Positions 14,025 through 57,292 are shown, counted from the stretch's first letter. The stretch: DNA of 64,000 nt from Syngnathus acus (GCF_901709675.1 NC_051089.1:14497976-14561975); one strand, 5' to 3'. A program made the numbers and translations. The notes: generated by a model not told the origin, from the letters alone.

Positions 14025-14345
14025 TCCATTTTCTGAACTGCTTGTCCTCACAAGGGACCTGGGCGTGCTGGAGCCTATCCAAGCAGCTTTTGGGCAGTAG
14101 GCCGGGGACACCATGAACTAGTTGCCAACCCAATTGCAGGGCACGGCATAGACGGACAAATATTCACGCTCAGAACCATTCCTACAGGCAATTTGGAGTG
14201 CTCAATTGGCCTAGCAGGTATTTTTTTGGGATGTGGAAGGAAATGGGAGTCCTCTGAGGAAACCTGCACAGGCACAAGGAGAACATGCAAACCCCACACA
14301 GGAAGGCCGGAATCGAACCTGCAACCTCTGCATTGTGAGGTGCAC
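14025..14345 (+). repeat. Common teleost interspersed repeat
   Basis: Contains CATTTTCTGAACTGCTTGTC, GTGCTGGAGCCTATCCAAGC, a 'TGAACTAGTTGCCAACCCAA' segment and a tRNA-like end (GGAATCGAACCTGCAACCTC). Diverged relatives lie at 14366-14445, 52551-52833 and 55838-56073, with fragments at about 13491-13620 and 37120-37165. Confidence 0.65.
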
Positions 14346-14527
14346 CCGCTAGTTATTATTGTCTATCCATCCATTTTCAACTGTTCAGAGGGTGCTGGAG
14401 CCTATCCCAGCTGACATCGAGCAAAAGGCAGACTACACTTGAACTGTCGGCAAACATATAGAGACGGAAAAAAAGTCACACCCACATGGACAAGTCAGGC
14501 GAGTGTACCTACACTATCAGCGACTCG

Positions 14528-14583
14528 TTATTATTATTATTATTATTAAATATTATTATTTTTATTATTATTATTATTATTAT
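14528..14583. repeat. (ATT)n microsatellite
   Basis: An interrupted ATT trinucleotide tract next to the interspersed repeats. Confidence 0.85.
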
Positions 14584-15780
14584 TTGAGGGCATCAATGTG
14601 GTTTGCAACCATATCATGTCATCATCCAGAATGCATTGCGCATGCGAAAACATGGCAGGCACTTTGTATGAAAGTATGTTGTAAACAAAATTCTATTAAC
14701 TTGCAAGAAATTATTATTGTATGTATTTCTAATCGTGTGTTTTGAGAGTAGAGCTTTGTCATTGTATTTTTAAGATTCATTTGTCGTTTTGGTCAGGGTT
14801 CCTTTTAAAAATGCTGCCAGCTGCGAAATGTGTTTCTCAGTGACTCCATGGCAACACAGTAGTTACCATGGAAACAAAGCTAGAGGCATAGGATTTGTGA
14901 TGCAGAATAACAATGCCCTGCCCCTCATTTTTGGATTGTGTAAATCACAGACTCAACTGCCCAACATTGTTGAAAGCCCTTGTATCTACATCGCTTATAA
15001 AGTGTTGTCCCCATGACTGAAACATTAAAATAAACACAATGTGCAAAATGGTGCATCCAACAGCAGTAACTTTATGTGAACTTGATGCCACTATAATAGT
15101 TTTGTTTTAATTTAGGAACAACAACACTAAGATATCAAACAACATTGTGTACATTTGTTTATGAAGTATACAGTTTGAAAAAAATGAAAGCAATATAAAC
15201 TGTACAACGAAGAGTGAGTGCAGCTTTCGAATCGGAAGTCTTTTTAGTGTGCTTTTTAAAGAGAACCAGAAAAAGGAAATCCAAAGTACCTTTTAGCTTT
15301 AAAAGAGTCCCTCCTTTATCTCTGAAGTGTGACGAGCACTTTAGACCTTTGCCCAAGTGAAAATGTCATCCAAGTGTGCACTCAGGAGCGTGGTAATGGT
15401 AATAATGTAGGTGGCCTGGGAGACGGGAGAATGTGTCCAGTTCTCACACAGTCTTGACGTGGTACTTTGGGGACGCCATCTCATAGTTGCTTGCATTAAA
15501 GACTGTGGATTAACTAGATAGCTGTCGTCAGATATGATGTGAATTGACAGTGATGGTGTTATCCACAAACTATCAAAAGGTCAAAAGACCCTTAACACAA
15601 GTAGAATCCTTTCCACTTATCCAAGGAATACTTGTCTGAAAATATTTGGCATGTCATACTGCAATATTGTATGGAAAAAAGTCCACACCCATTTCCAAAT
15701 GCCAGGACTTTGTGTTATTAAAACAAATTAGACCAAGATAAATCATTGATTTTTTTTCCTTAATTGATGACCTATATAAT

Positions 15781-15863
15781 CCATCCATCCATCCATCCAT
15801 CCATCCATCCATCCATCCATCCATCCATCCATCCATCCATCCATCCATCCATCCATCCATCCA
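15781..15863. repeat. (CCAT)n microsatellite
   Basis: About 21 pure CCAT units. It gives rise to spurious repetitive open frames on the reverse strand (WMDG repeats). Confidence 0.95.
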
Positions 15864-17325
15864 ACTAAACACGGTGGCCCTATAAGCAAGCACACACAAA
15901 ACATTTCCATATGTGACATTTTTTAACTAGGAGCTATAATAGAAGATTTGAGCGCATTTAAGCTGTAGACATGTGGTTAAGTTTGTCACCTGCCGCCATG
16001 AGCACCCCAATTCAAGACTGCCCTGGAGCGCAGAGCTGTTAAAACAGTGAGTGCATTGTATAAATTCAGACTGTGCACTTTACTGCACAAAATCAGTTCT
16101 GTTTGGAGAACATGGAACAGGACTGACTGTACTAATGTGGATCGGAATGAAACATGACAGTAGAGAGTCCCACCAGCATTAAAACATTACTTGAGGAAAT
16201 CCTGGAGGTAACTAAGGTGCAAAACCAGACTTTTCTCATCAAGTGGAGTACGAGCCAGCATGGCTCCAAATCAAACTAGAAGGGAGATAAAAGTAAACAG
16301 AGATGAAATTAGATGGCATTTTAAGATTCGTACATGCAAGCATGTCTAGTTTGGAAGCTTGCCGCAGTGACAGTTTTGAGTTAGCATTAGGGGAGCTGTG
16401 CGGATGGCATTTGACAGGTAAAGTACAAAGCCAAGAAGATGAATAGAGGAGTTCAAATGTGGTCCCTTTGTTGGCTAACCCATGTGTGAAAATGATGTAT
16501 TATGTTCACTCAATCACTTCTATTTTAGCACATCGTGACTATTAAGGAGATATTTGCCATAAGCCCTTAACGACAATACCTAACAATAAAACTCATTACC
16601 TCCCGAGGTTGTTAAAATGTAGTAAAGTGCTAAAAAGATTTGTGCCTCCTAATCTTTAGTTTTTTTACCTGCTGTTTTTTTGTGTTGAGTGCTTATCAAT
16701 GTGTAGGTCAAATTATGCATATTGAAAGGAATAGTAAAACAATTTGGAAAAAGATTAAATAAAAACAAAATTAACTTTGAGGACTCTGGTGATGACAAAT
16801 AGAGGACACACTTTTTTATTTTTATTTTTTAAACTAATGTCTTCATAGCGCACCGTAGTTTCATGTAATGTTGCAGAGAAATGTAATGTTTTCGTAAATT
16901 GCCGTAATTTGGTAATGCATTACTCCCAACACTGCCAGCAAAACCCAAATAGCCTAAAGAGTTTTTTTGACCACAACTTAGTAAGTGAAGTAATCTGAAG
17001 GCAGCGTAACACTCAGCGAATTGATTGCCGACTTTACAACTATGCCGCAATAATAATTAACTGTGGAAACATTTCTCCATGTAAAAAGTGTCAGTGACCA
17101 GAGAACGCTTTCTGTCAGGCTGATCACATGTTCTGTCTCTTCTACTCTGTCTGTTCCTTCAGTTCCAAGGTATTGTCAAATTCTTTTTGTTTGCAAGGTT
17201 GCCGTTCACTATTTGAGAACTCTGCTTTCATCCCAACTGAAAGACAAGAATGGTAAATACACCTGCAAGGTTCAGTACTCAAACAGCCCACACAGAAAAA
17301 TAGCTTTTTATTCTATCTGACGTAA

Positions 17326-17611
17326 TAGTGAAGTTCGGACTATAAGGCGCACCATTAATGCATCATGTCAGACTTTTAATCCAAATCAAATCATTCTCCA
17401 TTATATCTTTTTTATTTCAACTTCAGCCGCAACAAATCACTTTATAATCACAAAATAATGATCCATAGTCTTTTTGATTCATGATTCATAGTCTTCAGCG
17501 GGCCACTTATGATTGATTTCATGACACAATGCTTCGGGCCAGTTTAAATTTAGGAATTTGGTCCATATATAAGGCGCACCAGACGCGCCTTATAGTCGGG
17601 AAAATACGGTA
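17326..17611. mobile_element. TA-flanked inverted-repeat element, copy C
   Basis: The left arm reads TTCGGACTATAAGGCGCACC and the right arm CGCCTTATAGTCGGGAAAAT, ending in ACGG then TA. About 285 bp; no coding capacity. Confidence 0.7.
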
Positions 17612-18725
17612 GTTGCATTACGCTTGGGTTGTGTTCCCACGCCAGGTCTGAAACTGGTCCAAAAGAGAGTTGACTTTGGCTGTGTGTGAAGTTGTTTGTG
17701 GTCTGAGAGACTCAGGTTCAAAATTTGGAAAGGGAACGCTCATTTGTTTGAACAAGCAGGCTGCTAGAGATTTGTGTCTAGAAAGTTATGCCAAAGTGCT
17801 TGGACATGCGTCTCGATCCTGAAGGAGAAGGTGGTGTTACAACCACACGTGGCATGATATCTTTCCAGTTGGGTTTAGTTCATCAGGTGACTGGTTAGTA
17901 CAGTTGTTTGTCTTGGAGACTGATGTTCAAAACCCAGTGCAGGGAACCCCTCAGCTCACGACGCTGCTCAACACATGTATCAATTTAATTTTGTATGGCA
18001 TGAAATAACTGTAGCAGACTGAGCACAATAAATTGATCAGTGCATGACAAATACATTGCATTAGAAATACTAAAACTTGGCTAATTATTTGAAGATTTGT
18101 TGGGCACAATCTTCTAATTCCCATGTTTTCAACAGCCCTTGAAGAACCTTTCTGTACTGAAACCTGTACTATAACCACTAGTCTCATCATGCCAGGTTTC
18201 GGTCACTGTAGCCATTTTGTGAAAAACAATTTTAAACCAATGATATGGGGCGGGGGAGAGAAGGGGGTGGGGTCAACACAACAACCTGGCGTGTCCACAC
18301 AGGATGTTCTGAGCCAAGATAAGAAGTTTTTTCTATATTTTTTTCTATGGCTTGTTTCACTCATGTATCCATTTTAAAATCAATGCAGATCTTAATTGTA
18401 CATGTTTGCCATTTTCTGCTTTGTATTTAGAGCCAGGGGAGAGAAAATCGGTTGCAAAGCTTTTATCTTCATAGGTGGCTGGGAGTCATCCGATCGATAG
18501 TCAGTGGGGAGGCTTCGCAAATAGCCCCCCTGTCCAGCAAAAACTGTGACGTGAGCAAAACAAAAAGTCCCCGAACAAGAAATTTTGACCCCCAGCACCC
18601 AGTCTGTGGTTTTTGCCAGTTCTCCCCACACTGATCTAAACATGTCACTGAGTCCACGAAAGCACAGTACTAGTCACTAAAAACAGCTCGCTAAAATGCA
18701 TGTAATTACGCGCTAACCCAAAGTT

Positions 18726-19168
18726 TAAAGGGCAAGTCAATCCCAAAATCTTCTCTGTAAAATTATGTTCTGTGCAGCTGAACTCGTCAAAACACAGAGT
18801 TCTGATTGTTTTATTTGTGGAATATGAATTAAACAGGCACAATCCACCTGTTTTTATTCATCTCAAGGGTGGCCATTTGCTGTCAACCGAAAATGATATC
18901 ACAGTTGACAGGTCTCAGGTCACAACCAATCACGGCTAACCAGTTTTCACATATTGAAGCGTGATTGATTGTGACCTGACACCGGGCGAGTGTGATGTCA
19001 TTTTCAATCAAAAGCAAGTGACAAAATGGCCACCGCCTCAGATGACTAAAAAGGGGTGAATTTTGCTGCATAACCCATTCCACTAACGCAATATTAATCA
19101 GAATACCGTTTTTAGACGAGTGGGGCATACTTATCCTCAAGAAAATGTTGGGGGTGACTTTCCCATTT
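18726..19168. mobile_element. Hairpin-forming MITE-like element, best copy
   Basis: The imperfect terminal inverted repeats start with AGGGCAAGTCAATCCCAAAA on the left, matching the reverse complement of the right end (AAAATGTTGGGGGTGACTTT). Internal arms at 18911-18934 and 18960-18983 are inverted with 22 of 24 matches, so the element could fold into a long hairpin. It ends about 60 bp from the rxfp3-like stop codon, so it may lie in that gene's 3' UTR. Confidence 0.65.
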
Positions 19169-19225
19169 ACAACAAATAAACATAAAAACAAACAAGAATA
19201 ATAAATAGATAAATAAATAATTGAA

Positions 19226-20248
19226 CTAAATATCGGACACATGTCTGTGGATAAGAAGCCGAAGCTTAGTCCTGAAGTTGGGCCTCATGAGGCAATATAT
19301 GACTGGGTTGAGACAGCTGTTGGCGTGGGCCAAACACACGGTGAGCGGGAAGACGTACGTGTGCGCCATATAGTAGCTTCTGTCCCAGTTGGCCACATTT
19401 AGCTTGACCAGAACACTCCACAGGGTGATGGCATGGTTGGGCATCCAGCAGAGGAAGAAGGAGAGCACAATGATAGTGACAGACTTGGTGACTCGCGATA
19501 TGCTTTTGGGGTTGCTCGTCTTCATACTCCTGATGCGGATCACGCGTAGAAGCTTGATGTAGCTGACAGACACCACGGAAATGGGCACCAAGAAGCCGAC
19601 GAGGATCTTTTGAATGTGGTAAGCCGCCAGCCAGTCCTGTCCGCCGGGGAACTTGAGCAAACACAGGTTTTCTCCGCTCACGTGGCTGACGGTGGAGTAA
19701 ATCGAGGTGGGTAAAGTGACTACGGTGGCGAGGATCCAGATGGCGCCGCAGGTCCACTTGTCGGAACGGGGGCTTTGCGCGTCCGTGCGCTTGAGAGCCG
19801 ACCTGAGCGATAAGTATCTGGTGACGCTCATGGCCGTGAGGAAAAAGACGCTGGCGTACATGTTCATCACAGTGACGGACAGCACCATTTTGCACATGGT
19901 GCTGCCGAAGGGCCAGCTGAAGTCCAGCACCGTGTCCACGGCCCAGAAGGGCAGAGTCAGCACAAACTGCAGGTCCGTCAGCGCCAAGTTAAGCACGAAA
20001 AAGTTCATCCGGGACGCCTTACGCTCTTGTCTGGTCCCCAAGAGAAGGAAGACCAGAAGGTTGCCCACAAGACCCGCGGCGCACACCAGGATATAAACCG
20101 AGCAGATGAAAACTCTGAGAACGTGGCTTTTGTCCGCAGAGACGTCAATGTCATCCAGGTTAAGAAAAGTGGAGATGTTGGACCAAACGGTGTATTTGTC
20201 TTCGCTCATGGCTCGACCGGCTCCGCTGCAGTCATGAGCCGCTCTCAT
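19226..20248 (-). CDS. rxfp3: Relaxin family peptide receptor 3-like GPCR (rxfp3-like)
   Basis: A class A (rhodopsin-like) receptor in one intronless exon, 340 residues from the ATG at 20248 (327 from the second ATG at 20209), stop TAG at 19228-19226. RXFP3/4 receptors bind relaxin-3 or INSL5 at the plasma membrane and couple to Gi/o. Visible features: N-glycosylation site NIS near residue 24, TM1 GLVGN, TM2 NLALTD, and the family block TLPFWAVDTVLDF before the conserved Cys119. Cys196 is its disulfide partner in SGENLCLLKFP. TRY (143-145) replaces DRY, as in RXFP3, followed by CWMPN in TM6 and NPVIY in TM7. The C tail is short. Teleosts carry several rxfp3/rxfp4-type paralogues, and I cannot tell which subtype this is. 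The frame stays open upstream of the ATG only through a GTG codon, which I did not use. Confidence 0.9.
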   Translation of the reverse strand: MRAAHDCSGAGRAMSEDKYTVWSNISTFLNLDDIDVSADKSHVLRVFICSVYILVCAAGLVGNLLVFLLLGTRQERKASRMNFFVLNLALTDLQFVLTLPFWAVDTVLDFSWPFGSTMCKMVLSVTVMNMYASVFFLTAMSVTRYLSLRSALKRTDAQSPRSDKWTCGAIWILATVVTLPTSIYSTVSHVSGENLCLLKFPGGQDWLAAYHIQKILVGFLVPISVVSVSYIKLLRVIRIRSMKTSNPKSISRVTKSVTIIVLSFFLCWMPNHAITLWSVLVKLNVANWDRSYYMAHTYVFPLTVCLAHANSCLNPVIYCLMRPNFRTKLRLLIHRHVSDI

Positions 20249-23200
20249 ATGCAGCCCCGACTTCTCAGCCTTTTTCACTCACATCCCCCCTCCCCTCTAC
20301 GACAAACATCATCATCACGACTCTCACACCACTGACACAGCAGCAGAGGCTCCTTCTCTTAAACATTGGGTCCGTGACCAAGCATTTAGTCCAACTAAGT
20401 GTTTCGTAAGTGAACTTAAGTGTTTCTATTGTTGCATATTTTTAATAAAGGTGGAAATGACAGCATAAGGAAAAAAAATGGTTTCTATTAAACAGTGGAT
20501 TTTTTTCTTGAAATAGATTTTAGGAAATCAAATAAAATGCTGCGGGGGCTTAAAACTGGGGCTACACAGATTTCTGATGGGGGCACTTTTATACATTTTT
20601 TTATGCCTATTTCCCCTGTGTTCCATGTAGTCATAGGGAAATGAAGCTTCGAATTTGCTTCATAAACCCGTTGTATTTTTTGACTCCGCTGGATGGCGCT
20701 GTGTTCAACATTGGTCTAAAAGTACCTTGACTTGCCATTGTTTTAACCCAATTATTTAAAATAACAGTGCCATCTAAAGGAGTCATAAATACACTACTCT
20801 TTCATGTAGGTAATTTGCCAAGCCAACACGCTAACCTCAATTTTGAGTTTGCATGTAGAAAAAAATGCGTGTTTAGATATGCTATATATTGTTAGAATTT
20901 AGAAAATAGACGTTTGAATCTAAATTATTATACTTACAACTAACTCATATTAGCCTGATGTAGACAAGGCTCCAACATATAGTTACGTGGGAAGTATATT
21001 ATTGACAGTGATGTATAATTATATATTTATGGCTTCTTATAAACGCAAGTAGTATTTGTAACTGTAGATTTGTGTCCGTATTATCAAGCCAAATCTTCTT
21101 GGCCTTCTTCGTTCCACTATGCAGGAAATGAAATAATGTTGCTAACACTGCTGTTGCAATAGCTTCTCTGCATATCAGACATATAGCCGTTGATCTGGCT
21201 TCTGTGAAATAAATATGATCATTGTCCACTGTTTATTAAATATTCAATGTCTAGTTTGTGATCTGCTCATTTTTTACACTAAGGCTGAAATGGCAATGGG
21301 TATATGATAGCGAATTAAAGATCAACATCTTTCTACAACGGAAAGCGGATGTAAATAAAGCAAGGGTCAAAGCTAACCCTCCTGGAACAAAACGGGAATA
21401 CCACTGTCTTTTGTTCGGACAGAACATCGATGAAAGGACAGAATCTTTGTCACGCCTAAATAATAAAATAAAAAAGTAGCTCAGCTATGTTGGTGCTACC
21501 GGTCAAACAAACACAGTGAATTAGCAGAATGCACTTTTAATACATCTAAACTTTCTAAACATCAACAGTTAACATTCAAGAAGTAAACAATTTATTCCAA
21601 TGCATGTAATAAATATTTTCTTCCACTTGGTACTTTTGTACAAACTGACAAGGGTTTACTGTAGTCGATACAGTCCTCTTTAAAAGCCTCGTGTGGTTTT
21701 GGAGTTGGAGCCATGAAACCAAACCTGTGCATGTTTTAAGGCAGTGAGTGCGGGGGTTGACTATTACAGATCGACGACACTCTTTATTGGCCACAGTCCT
21801 TTCTTCGATAGTTAGCTACGGCTTCCGTTCTCTTAAAAATATATATAAATTACTTTCTTCGCGCGGCTCTGAATCGACACAAAAAGTGTACAAACGGACA
21901 TCAAACACATTTGGATCTGAATATTCAGGAACCCATACAGGCAGAATACACACATTGTTGAATTTTCCCTTTTGATCATTAGGACACATAAGCGTTTTTT
22001 TTTTTTGCGGAGTGGCCTCATTTCATCCACTGGATTGAAAGTAGGCTGGGCTCCAGCACGTTCATGCTGACCTCACAGGGTAGATAATGGACAAGCCACA
22101 ACGTGCACATGTGCAGACGTGCGCTTATCCTTCCCTGCATGCTGTCAGGCTCAGCTGTCCTCTCACACAAGTCAGTCATTTTAAAGGAGAGATAAATACA
22201 GTAGCTTAATATCTGTAGTGAACCAGGGCAGCGCTGTAGACAATCGGGACATTTTGAGATACTTTTTGTCTATCCAGGGCACTTGAGCAGGAACACATCC
22301 AACATGGCCTGCATCGCCCGTTACACCCATATTGTGTAGTCTGATACGCAGCCCAGATGCAAGTTCCAGTACATTGAATTCACTCCAATAGTTGGGAGTG
22401 GCTACTCAACCTTAGTTTGACCTTCTCCAAAGCTTTTAACCCATACGTCAAATGCTTTTATACGTTCACGCTTAAAAATTTTGGGTGGGGTCAAATCATT
22501 AATGACTTAACATCAAATATTTTTTCTGCACATTGCGTAATTATGAATTGATCCATTAAGTTAACTCGTAATGACTTAAGGACAGGAAGGCATGCTACAT
22601 CCATTAAGTCATTGTCTTTTGCATGAGCAGGCTAAGATTCTTACGCCAGTAAAGCTCTCAAGAGAATGAATGAACATGTCTTGTTCAGAACTTAATTGTA
22701 CCTTTGTCGTTAGGGAGAAAAAAAACACTTCTGTCGAAGGGAGTTAAATACAAAAGGGAACTCAACACAACGCAAATAATGAATACTCATGCATTCTCCC
22801 ACAGACATCAATTGCTCAAAACACAAATAAATAAAATACTGCACAACACAGGAAAGACATGAGAGCTTACTCCCAAAAATGAGTTTGATAGACTGGGTTG
22901 GTTCTTGTGAAAAGATGAAAAGATCAGTTTGATGGATTCCTTCTTGAATAAACGTCATTAGAAGAAAATGGAGTCTGTTCTTATGGTTGATTCATTAAAA
23001 AGGGAGCCCAGTACTTTCTCTGGCACACTTCAGGTCTAATGGGAACTCAATTAATCCCGGGTACCCCATAAATCACGATACACTTCCTGTGAAAATCTGA
23101 TCAATGGAGACAAGGCAAAGTGAATTGTTTGTTACAAAAGCTCCTCTATGCGTAACAAGCAAACATCTCCAGGGGCCATTCACAAAAAATGCTGACTAAT

Positions 23201-24530
23201 GGCTAAGACTTCATTTGGACTCCTCAACAGGTGCCAAGAGTGAATTAAAAGTGGGTCACCTGGCTATGGGAGCGTGCGCGGCAAAAAGCGCTGCTTGTTG
23301 TCAGCAGTGACACTTGGGAATGTGCTGTCTGACTGCACACGTCTAGGAGTGGAATCTTGAAAGATTTTAAGACATGCAGGCAAAACGAACGGCGAGCCTG
23401 ACAGGGGCCGAGGCGAATGTGAGCAGACGACTGCAACCTGCCCATCAACCAAAGATGCTCTAAATGACCATGTCCTATATAGAACGTGGTCATTTTCCTC
23501 ACTGCCCATCCCTAACTGTACAGCATTCAAACTCTAAGAGTCCACTAAGCTAAACCTCATATGAAGACATCCTTTTTTGACTCAGGAGAAATCTTCATCA
23601 CTGACATGCAGTGATGCATTTGCACAAACAGGCACAAGTTGAAACTCAAGTCCGCCGTGGATTGAATCCTTAAGATGGGCTGCTGTTTGAATTCCAACTG
23701 CATTGTTCATTTATTCCCAATGGTTGAGTGAGAATGTCGCAATGAATGCGTTTTAAGTGTCCAAAGAAAGAAAAGAAAAAAAAAGAACACTTCATCTTTT
23801 AAGCACTCCGACTGCACTCTGATCATCGTCAAGGTACCTTGTTACTTTTTGGCATAAGCGAAACAAAAAAAAGAAATAAAAAATTCTTTCCTTTTCATGA
23901 TTTACATATATAAATACTGTGAAGCTCTGAGAACAGTCTAAATGCTGGATGTTGATGGAATCTTTAAAAGGAGTGAACATGATAAAGCAGATGTGGCTGC
24001 TTCGCCTATCACACAACCGGGGTAACCTGAAAACGTGAAAAGGAATGCATATTGTGTAAAAGCAGAATTCATAAACATAAGACAGAAATGACTGTAAGAG
24101 GAGGGTGAGGACTTCAAAACCAGGTTAGCAGGTACATGGCAGGAGCCAAACTCAAACACGGTCAGAAACAGCAGTTGAAGCAGCTCACGAGCCTGGACGT
24201 GTCCCCGTTGACCATACAAAAGTCAAAGAAGAAAATAGATTTTGTTCTCTGTACACGATGCCTCTCCTAGAGTTCATAAAAAAAGAGAGAGCTGTCCTCC
24301 TTTGAGTTTTTGCTGTTTGTGCCAGGTTGAGAGCTGTAAAGCCATAACGCCGGCCACTAAAAACGTCAATGTGCCCAGCTGACCTTCACGACAGTTTAAG
24401 GCAACATTGCCTGGTGCTCCTCTTAGGCGGCGACTCCACAGAGGAGTCGCACGATTCTAGTCTGGTTTGCGAGTCATTTCTCTACCCTGCAGCCAAATTG
24501 ATCGCTGGATCCGGCCCGACTCTTTGTGAG
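20249..24530. other. Intergenic region upstream of rxfp3-like and pias1 3' flank
   Basis: 20249-20400 probably includes the receptor 5' UTR or promoter. The segment nearest 24530 is pias1 3' UTR; a reverse-strand AATAAA candidate lies at 23710-23715, about 0.8 kb past the stop, but other signals are possible. No other gene or clear mobile element is recognised. The sequence is mostly unique and moderately AT-rich. Confidence 0.4.
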
Positions 24531-54467
<29,937 letters not shown>

Positions 54468-57292
54468 CTTGTATTTCTCTGCGCAGGCGTGGTGAGGAAT
54501 CCTGCCAACGGGCACGCGTATGTCCTTTCGTGAACGCGCTCATATCCACTGGGTTCCAGTACGTTCAAAAACACAAATGCATTTACCCCCTAAAAAACAG
54601 GTGCACTGTACAATTTTGTTATCAAATACAGTTTAGTTGAAGTCATTATGTTCATTCAGATTTTGTCTCTATGAACCTTTTTTTTCAATCCACGACTCTA
54701 TTTCTGTTTTGTTTTGTTTTTGTTGTTTTCTTTTGCTTAATTTATTTACAATAAGCGCCTCACACGTGCACGAGGTGTGCTTTTGCCGGTTGTATAATCA
54801 AGCACCAGAAGAAATATAAATATTTTTTATCTTTAAATCTTTTTTCTGCTATACCCTCCACGATCACACAATTCATTCATTCAGAAAACTACATAGATAT
54901 GAAAACATTCAAGGCAAAAAATATGATTGGATTTTATATGCAATGTTATATTTATTAATATCTGGTTAATTCATTCAGTTTGACGGATACAGAACTTGAA
55001 CCATGCATAAATGTTAATTAATCTCTGCACTCTTCATAAACTGAATTCGCCGTTTTCAATAAATGCATTTCCTCTTTTAGACAGTAGGGGACGCCTTTGT
55101 ACAGCAAATAAAGACCCCAAGAAATTGAGCATTAAGGTCACCATCCTTGTTTGTTTTCGCCAATCATCTCTTTCCTTTGTATTTGCAATAGTTTGTTATG
55201 TCTTCCCTTTGCAACCTAATGTTTGTACACAGCAAAAGCATAAAAAGTAATTTGCTTTTGGGCTTTGATCTATTATCACACTGAGATTCAGCCACAAAAG
55301 ATTCTATAGTGAAACAAGTCATACCGTTTAGTATGGAAAAGGTTTTATTTCAACAGTATGTACAGTATGTCCGCCATCTGGTGCATTGTTAACAGTCATA
55401 GATGCGACAGGTGTATGTGACCACACATGTTTATACAAGTTTTAAATAATCCCAGCAAATACAGTCAGACAATGTCACCAGTGGTTAACACATGAGAGCT
55501 GAGACTGAATGCTGTTTTAAAATTGGCTGTGCAAATGCAGTCTAACTAAATGAAAGGCACATTGGATAAACAGAAATCAAGACACGCTCACAGTAATAGT
55601 ACAAACAATAAATAATGTGGCCAGAATTAAATGATATGCAGGGCCCATTTATCTAATATGCAGTCAGTTTATAATATTACCACTGGCCAAAGGTTGGCAA
55701 TCTGAACTCAGGCTCAAACTACCCACCCTTAAATTTTGTAACATTCAAAGGGATCACTGCTGAAGCCGTGCTAAGTTTATTCATCACACATGAAAACTTT
55801 TTTTTTAACAGTCATACAAGAAAAAAAAAATCTATTCATTCTATATAAGGCTCACAAGGGAGCTGGAGCCTATCCAGCTCTGATTTTGGATGGGAAGTAG
55901 ATTCACCATGACAATTTATAGTCTTTGATTAACCGAACATGCATGTTTTAAGGAGGAAGCTACAGTTACGGAAGAAATCCCACACAAGCATATGGAGATG
56001 GATGTGCAAACTCCATGCCCAGAGTTGAACCCAGAACCTTTGGAATGAGAGTCAGACATACTAACCACTGAGTAAATGTGTTGCTCATGAAAACTATATA
56101 AAGCAGCATGTCCATAAATATGCTTAGCATTTTAAACTGGAATTGCTCTTTGTCATCACTGGCAGTCTTCTCTGGCGTTATCACAAAAAAATGCTAATAA
56201 AAAGCTAACTACTATCTGTACTCAATGAGCTGAAATCTCCAAGTATCTTTTATTATGATGAAATGATCTTTGAACAAATGATCATGAGTGGTTTTCTGAG
56301 GTTTCTTTCAACTCCCACCAAATGACCTTTAAGAGTTTTTGTGCTAAATAAAATATGCAATAAAGCAAGCAATTCAGTAGGACGTTTTAGTATGCATACA
56401 TAAAAATGCAAGCATTCACAATCACAGAAAATTAACATTCATTGTGTGTCAGTTCAGTGACTTTATGTCTCAGCATGAAGCGTCCGGGGACTCGCAGCGG
56501 CACAATCAATATCTATTAGGACTCCCTTCAGAAGAATTAGATTTCACTATTAGATCAGCCTGCTCCCCTGACACCGTGTCAAACATTGTAAGTTGACTTG
56601 CTGATGTCCGTGCCAAATGAAAGCGATCACAGTGAAGTCAAATATAGCGAGACAATAAGATCATTCTGTATGTCTCCAGTAGGTGGCAGGCTAAGACTAC
56701 TGGCAAAAGAAAAAGGCGCAGAACGTTCAGTGTATGAAGGCATCATGACACATGAGAGACAACCTTTTATTGCATGATCTCAAACAAACATTATGATCTC
56801 AATCACTTTTGAAGTAAGTGCTTCCTTTTCAACATAAACATCCTTCTTTTTTTTTGTTTTCTGATATGACCATTTGGTATATAAAGGACGACAAAAGCAG
56901 AGATGTTGCCCATTTAAAGTGCTTTACAACACATATGGTGATACAAATAATCTGAAAGAGAAATGAAGATCAATACAGAACTGAAGTGATTTAAACAAGC
57001 AATAAAAAGCTAAAGTATGACATAGGTTTCAACTTATCACAATTAGACATGCCATTGCACATTGTCACATGGTATATATTGTATTAGTGCTTTGCCACCA
57101 TTTTTCAGAATCGTTAAATAGCAGGTGGATTCTTGGTATGAGCGTTCATATCAAACCACTGGACTCTCAACATAAAACAGTGTTGGAATAAATCCTGCTT
57201 TTTCTGAGTGTTCGCTCAAGTGCTTGATCATCGATAGGAGTGTTTTTGTGTGTGTTGGGGGTTAAGGGTGGGTAAAGGGGTTGTGCCGGAAT
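54468..57292. other. Intergenic region between pias1 and skor1
   Basis: Contains the pias1 5' flank, a teleost interspersed repeat (55838-56073) and, on the minus strand, a candidate AATAAA for skor1 (56766-56771), about 0.5 kb past the skor1 stop. If that signal is used, the skor1 3' UTR fills 56750-57292. No other gene is recognised. Confidence 0.5.
55838..56073 (+). repeat. Common teleost interspersed repeat, third copy
   Basis: AAGGGAGCTGGAGCCTATCC, ACCGAACATGCATGTTTTAA and the tRNA-like end GTTGAACCCAGAACCTTTGG identify it with the family at 14025. Confidence 0.55.

Larger units (their letters stand above)
12431..19225. other. Intergenic region between uaca and the rxfp3-like gene
   Basis: No gene is supported. 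The region contains teleost interspersed repeats (about 13491-13620, 14025-14345, 14366-14445), an (ATT)n tract (14528-14583), a (CCAT)n microsatellite (15781-15863), a TA-flanked inverted-repeat element (17326-17611), tRNA-like or SINE-like debris around 17690-17960, and a hairpin-forming element (18726-19168). Confidence 0.55.

Noticed and set aside
15654-15899. Repetitive protein of WMDG units
   Set aside because: Translation of the (CCAT)n microsatellite.
19266-19895. A 209-residue open frame overlapping the receptor
   Set aside because: It is in another frame of the receptor exon, has an odd Arg/His-rich composition and matches no family; it is a shadow of the GC-rich gene.
20249-20278. 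Ten-residue extension of the receptor from 20278
   Set aside because: The extension begins with GTG; the first ATG is at 20248.
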